NCBI GenBank assembly: GCA_028679495.1
Contig: JAJRBK010000137.1
Span: forward strand, 1-7,252
Direction: 5' to 3'
Source of the DNA: Methanobacteriota archaeon
Lineage (GTDB): Archaea; Halobacteriota; Bog-38; Methanoflorentales; Methanoflorentaceae
DNA length: 7,252 bases
Positions within the stretch are counted from its first letter, which is position 1. Each line of letters opens with the position of its first letter. Below, piece by piece: positions 4,700 through 7,252 of the stretch. A program made the position numbers and the translations under genes. A model generated the notes under the pieces. It was not told where the DNA came from and made no database searches. It saw only the letters and a program-made list of their open reading frames with translations.

Positions 4700-5647
4700 C
4701 TATCTCTTCTTTTCTTTTTTCGATCCATTACTTTTGAAAGTCACATTTCTCCAATACTTCATATACACGTCATACACGTGCTCGGGCAGCGGATGCTTGT
4801 AGTGAGACCAGTCAACACCTGATACATTATGGGTGAGAATATAGGCTCTGTTTGACTGATCCCAGCCGATAACGTCACCATGTTGCTTGGAAAACTTCCT
4901 TAGGTCACCGTTTTCGATACGAGCACCACCATGTTTAAACCTGACCTCGTTATACCTCAGCCACTGCTGGAAGGACAGTTGCTCAAATACGCGCTCGTCA
5001 TCACACCGGCTGTCTAGCACAGGCAGTATGGCATCAATAACCTGGGGATGGAGCGGCACATAGTGCTGCATATGTATCTTATCTTGGGATGGGAGCACAT
5101 CCACAACGGGCTTGTCCGTCCTAACCGCTTCCTTAAGCTGCCCGACCGTGAGTCGTGCTATTGTCGCTAGCGGTCGCTGACCAGTCATCGCACCAAACAG
5201 CACAATTGCCGTGTAGTTGAGGTAGTGATAAGTATTGACTTCTCCGCTGCGGTGTGCTTGCTTGATTGCAGAAAGCAGGTACTCGATGTCTTCTTTGGTA
5301 ACGATTCGTTCGGTCACTTGCTTCTGCTCTTTGACTGCTCTTGGCAGCTGCAAGAACAGGTCGAACGCTGCATACCTCTGATCAAAAGTGATCTTCGCCA
5401 AGTAACGAAGAAACGCACGAGCGAACTGGAGGACTTTGCGTTTCGCTTCGCTGTTTTTATACTTGGCAAGGACGTGGTCTCGCAAGTGTCGCATGGTGAC
5501 CATGCTTACGGTGCCACGAGTCACGTTCCACAACAGCTCAGCTGACTTCCTAAGCCAATTGACCGACTTATGGGCAAGCCCAGCTGATCGAAGAGTGAGG
5601 TAGCCGTTTAAGTCTTCGTGCGCAAACCAAAGCTCCAACCCCGACAT
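4700..5647 (-). CDS. Archaeal tyrosine recombinase / integrase
   Basis: This encodes a 315-residue site-specific recombinase that would cut and rejoin DNA through a tyrosine intermediate. Residues about 8-105 form the helical core-binding domain (VNWLRKSAELLW, LQFARAFLRYLAK). The catalytic domain follows: box I Arg158 in TGQRPL, the beta-hairpin Lys190 in SQDKIHMQHYVPLHP, box II Arg250 in GDLRKF, His273 in LTHNVSG and nucleophile Tyr283 in DWSHYKHP. Box II usually reads H-x-x-R; here Gly247 stands at the His position. The enzyme appears intact, ending in a basic GSKKEKKR tail. ATG at 5647 is the only good start, with AAGGA close by. It lies 98 bases from the 3' end of tRNA-Asp and on the same strand, the classic position of an island integrase. 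Three partial copies of its 3' end lie to the left. Confidence 0.9.
   Translation of the reverse strand: MSGLELWFAHEDLNGYLTLRSAGLAHKSVNWLRKSAELLWNVTRGTVSMVTMRHLRDHVLAKYKNSEAKRKVLQFARAFLRYLAKITFDQRYAAFDLFLQLPRAVKEQKQVTERIVTKEDIEYLLSAIKQAHRSGEVNTYHYLNYTAIVLFGAMTGQRPLATIARLTVGQLKEAVRTDKPVVDVLPSQDKIHMQHYVPLHPQVIDAILPVLDSRCDDERVFEQLSFQQWLRYNEVRFKHGGARIENGDLRKFSKQHGDVIGWDQSNRAYILTHNVSGVDWSHYKHPLPEHVYDVYMKYWRNVTFKSNGSKKEKKR
4702..4719 (+). terminator. T-rich tract between convergent genes
   Basis: TCTTCTTTTCTTTTTTCG follows the hypothetical gene's stop by about 35 bases and could end its transcript. On the minus strand the same bases encode the lysine-rich end of the integrase (GSKKEKKR), so it does double duty. 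Confidence 0.45.
4748..4821 (-). repeat. Reference copy of the repeated integrase tail (copy E)
   Basis: This 74-base part of the integrase gene encodes residues 276-300, including SHYKHP with nucleophile Tyr283 and YDVYMKYW. It is the segment that recurs, diverged by roughly 15-20 percent, at 4202-4264, 3344-3403 and 1928-2000, always on the minus strand. Copies B and C cease to match just beyond CACCTG at its right edge, where they switch to repeat block 2. Confidence 0.8.
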
Positions 5648-5670
5648 ATTCCTTGGCTAGGGCGGGGGCG

Positions 5671-5691
5671 GAGTTTAAACTCAAGTTTAAA
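5671..5691 (-). promoter_or_regulatory. Integrase promoter with repeated TTTAAACT
   Basis: On the minus strand TTTAAACT occurs twice 12 bases apart, and GAGTTTAAACTC (5671-5682) is a perfect 12-base palindrome. The nearer box lies about 27-32 bases before the ATG, which would give a leaderless or nearly leaderless transcript; the farther box would give about a 15-base leader. The palindrome over the TATA box could let a dimeric repressor, or the integrase itself, block initiation; this is inference. Confidence 0.5.
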
Positions 5692-5735
5692 TTTTTTCCC
5701 CTGTCGGTGAAGGGCTTTGTTCGTCAATTGAAGGC

Positions 5736-5741
5736 AAAAAA
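5736..5741 (-). terminator. T6 terminator of tRNA-Asp
   Basis: Six T on the minus strand lie four bases after the discriminator base of the tRNA, the usual archaeal T-tract end for a tRNA transcript. Confidence 0.6.
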
Positions 5742-5745
5742 CAAG

Positions 5746-5818
5746 CGCCCGAGTCGGGATTTGAACCCGAGTCGGAGCCTCGACAGGGCTCCATGATAGG
5801 CCGCTACACTACCCGGGC
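5746..5818 (-). tRNA. tRNA-Asp (GTC)
   Basis: This is a 73-base tRNA. The acceptor GCCCGGG pairs with CTCGGGC (one G-U) and the discriminator is G. The anticodon stem GAGCC/GGCTC holds loop CTGTCGA with anticodon GTC. The T stem TCGGG/CCCGA holds loop TTCAAAT. The D arm is in GTGTAGCGGCCTATCA. No CCA is encoded, as is common in archaea. A TATA-like CTTAATACG lies about 30-38 bases upstream. Its 3' end points at the integrase, so it is the likely integration target of the island. No second copy of its 3' end was found in the window. Confidence 0.95.
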
Positions 5819-5964
5819 TTGTGCATAAAAGGTTGCACCGGTGAGACGTATTAAGAGGGGTATCGTTCTTAAAGCTTTCTGCAGCTTTTTCGACTGCTTT
5901 TGCTTCGTTTAATTTACCACACCCAAAACGCGTTTCTAACCCTTCTCTGCGTTACCCTTCTTTG

Positions 5965-6008
5965 CTCAATGACTGCTAAAACAGAGGCAATCCAGGTCGG
6001 TCATTGAG
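5965..6008. repeat. Inverted repeat downstream of hypE
   Basis: Perfect 9-base arms CTCAATGAC (5965-5973) and GTCATTGAG (6000-6008) enclose 26 bases, starting 22 bases after the hypE stop on the minus strand. It could be a 3' stem-loop of the hyp transcript. No T-run follows on that strand, so it is not a classical terminator. A small direct repeat, TAACCCTTCT/TTACCCTTCT, lies at 5937-5961. Nothing else is seen between 5819 and 6030. Confidence 0.35.
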
Positions 6009-6030
6009 GGTAGTGGAGAGTAATCAAAAG

Positions 6031-7068
6031 TCAACAAACACGGGGCACGGGATCGCCGAGCGGAGCGTCGATGAACCGTGTGCCTCCAATAGCGGTCCTA
6101 AGAAGCACTCGTTCCCCGTCGGTGACCTCGCCAATGACGGCAGCGTCGCGGCCATATGGCGTCCCTTTAATAGCGGCGAGAACGCGTTTAGCATGTTCAG
6201 CTTGCACGCCGATAAGTGCTTTACCCTCGTTTGCAACCGCAAGCACATCGATGCCGAGCATCTCTGCTGCAGCTCGTATCGCAGGGTTGATTGGTATCGC
6301 CTCCTCGTTAATGACAATCTCAACACCACTCTTGCGCGCCATCTCATTTAACGCGCTTGCAACGCCACCTCTCGTGGGATCCTTCATGGCCGTAATGCCA
6401 TCGGGCTTCGCTGCATCGAGCGCCGCTTTGATCGTGCGCCATATCGGAGCTACATCCGATCGAAGCTCGGTTCGGAACTTAAAATCCTCACGCTTCGCGA
6501 GCACGGCGATGCCATGGTCACCTACCGTGCCCGTCACTATGAGCTTGTCGCCCGGCCGTAACCCGCAGTCGCGCACTGGTTTTTCTACAAAGCCAATACC
6601 CGCGGTGTTAATAATAACCTGATCAAGGGCTCCCTTCTCAACGACTTTGGTGTCGCCTGTGACGATTGCGGCGTCAACCTCTTTGGTTGCTGCGTCCATG
6701 GAAGCGATGATAACGCGCAAGGCGTCCATCGAAAAGCCATCCTCGAGCACGATGGCACTTGTCAGCGCGACGGGAGCAGCCCCCATCATGGCCAAATCGT
6801 TCACTGTGCCTGAGACAGCAATCCGGCCGATATCCCCGCCGGGAAAGAAGATAGGTTTGACGACATGCGTGTCGGTCGTTAAAACGAGGTATCCGCCATG
6901 AGTAAGAGGAATCGCTGCGCCGTCATCGAGTGATTCGAGGCCAATGCCTCCGGCATTCTTGTTAGTAATCCGTGTTAAAACATCAGCGATGAGCGCGTTC
7001 ATCAACTCGCCTCCAGCGCCGTGGAGCAAGTTGATCGTTTTATCGCGCACGTGGGGGTCAGTGTGCAT
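6031..7068 (-). CDS. hypE: HypE, hydrogenase maturation carbamoyl dehydratase
   Basis: HypE is a 345-residue cytosolic enzyme that takes the carbamoyl group from HypF onto its C-terminal cysteine and, with ATP, dehydrates it to thiocyanate, the source of the cyanide ligands of the [NiFe]-hydrogenase iron. The PurM/AIRS-type ATP-binding half shows HGAGG (16-20), DDGAAIP (48-54), TTDTHVVKPIFFPGGD (64-79), SGTVNDLAMMGA (86-97) and GDTKVV (138-143). The second half shows MKDPTRGGVASALNE (228-242). The protein ends in PRVC, a variant of the usual PRIC, with catalytic Cys345 as last residue. Length is normal and the gene looks intact. Its ATG lies inside the end of hypA with an 11-base overlap, so the two are probably translationally coupled. 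The region is visibly richer in G+C than the island to the left. Confidence 0.96.
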   Translation of the reverse strand: MHTDPHVRDKTINLLHGAGGELMNALIADVLTRITNKNAGGIGLESLDDGAAIPLTHGGYLVLTTDTHVVKPIFFPGGDIGRIAVSGTVNDLAMMGAAPVALTSAIVLEDGFSMDALRVIIASMDAATKEVDAAIVTGDTKVVEKGALDQVIINTAGIGFVEKPVRDCGLRPGDKLIVTGTVGDHGIAVLAKREDFKFRTELRSDVAPIWRTIKAALDAAKPDGITAMKDPTRGGVASALNEMARKSGVEIVINEEAIPINPAIRAAAEMLGIDVLAVANEGKALIGVQAEHAKRVLAAIKGTPYGRDAAVIGEVTDGERVLLRTAIGGTRFIDAPLGDPVPRVC

Positions 7069-7252
7069 TGTGTTTACCCGTTACGTCCTCATCTTCGAGC
7101 TCGACTTCTATGTTTTTCACGCAAATACCTCGCCCCTCAAGTAGCTCGTACATGCCGCCACATACGGGGCACACGTAGTCCTCGTCTCCCAAGGCGCCTT
7201 CAAAGCCGCACGCGCACCGGGCGAGGGCGGGAAGCGTTTCGACTTTCAGCTC
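7058..7252 (-). CDS. hypA: HypA, hydrogenase nickel insertion protein (3' part)
   Basis: The last 64 residues of HypA are present; the 5' part lies beyond the window edge. HypA delivers nickel to the hydrogenase large subunit (with HypB) and carries a structural zinc. The zinc-finger region is visible as RCACGF and YVCPVCGG, giving cysteines in a C-x-C and C-x2-C arrangement (family members usually have C-x2-C in the first pair), followed by the closing strand pattern YELLEGRGICVKNIEVELED. The stop overlaps the hypE start by 11 bases in another frame. Together they are the remains of a hyp operon read leftwards toward tRNA-Asp. Confidence 0.9.
   Translation of the reverse strand, partial: ELKVETLPALARCACGFEGALGDEDYVCPVCGGMYELLEGRGICVKNIEVELEDEDVTGKHNAH

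Noticed and set aside
4285..4728. Long minus-strand open frame over the hypothetical gene
   Set aside because: It is antisense to 4363-4668, which has a very strong ribosome site and a plausible fold; the antisense product looks random and overlaps the integrase end.
5868..5890. AAAGCT/AGCTTT inverted repeat with a following T-run
   Set aside because: The arms are short, the T-run is on the plus strand where no gene ends, and it lies upstream of tRNA-Asp on the minus strand.
6071..7144. Plus-strand open frames over hypE/hypA
   Set aside because: They are complements of high-G+C coding sequence of hypE and hypA and show low-complexity Ala/Ser composition.

Overview
The window looks like archaeal chromosomal DNA, probably from a euryarchaeal lineage such as methanogens or their anaerobic relatives. 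The signs are a tRNA-Asp gene without an encoded CCA end, AGGTGA-type ribosome sites, TTTAAA/TTTAAATA TATA-like boxes, T-run terminators and an archaeal-style tyrosine integrase. The exact lineage cannot be fixed from sequence reading alone.

The right third (about 5746-7252) is conserved housekeeping DNA on the minus strand: the 3' part of hypA (zinc/nickel chaperone of [NiFe]-hydrogenase maturation), an overlapping complete hypE (its C-terminal PRVC carries the cysteine that supplies the active-site cyanide), then tRNA-Asp(GTC). The left two thirds (about 1-5700) is an accessory island next to that tRNA. It opens at the tRNA with a full-length tyrosine integrase (4700-5647, minus) and continues leftwards with five small unrelated cargo genes: a dimeric-barrel-like hypothetical (4363-4668), a single-domain FAS1/fasciclin protein (3630-4049), a cupredoxin lipoprotein (2838-3239), an SRPBCC/AHSA1-like protein (1405-1842) and a SnoaL-like protein (410-853, minus).

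The main observation is the layout. Four successive plus-strand cargo genes each run head-on into the 3' end of an integrase on the minus strand. For the rightmost gene this is the intact integrase. For the other three it is a short remnant (4181-4312, 3329-3403, about 1915-2000) that matches the same stretch of the integrase, codons 276-300 around the catalytic tyrosine. Two of these remnants are joined at the same point to a second repeat block (C-rich/CACGTG), and that block recurs near 1233-1270 and 995-1056. The island is therefore built of modules: block, about 100-140 bases, one gene, about 30-135 bases, reversed integrase tail. This resembles a gene-cassette array centred on a tyrosine recombinase. 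It could also be serial accretion of small integrative elements at tRNA-Asp, each reduced to cargo plus an int tail. Differences between tails fall mostly at synonymous third positions, so the tails descend from real, separately evolved integrase genes and are not merely DNA copies of one site.

The cargo products are small accessory proteins with no shared pathway visible here. Long stretches (1-409, 1057-1390, 2061-2837) hold no convincing gene but contain inverted repeats, TATA-like boxes and T-runs. The left attachment boundary (a copy of the tRNA 3' end) is not in this window.
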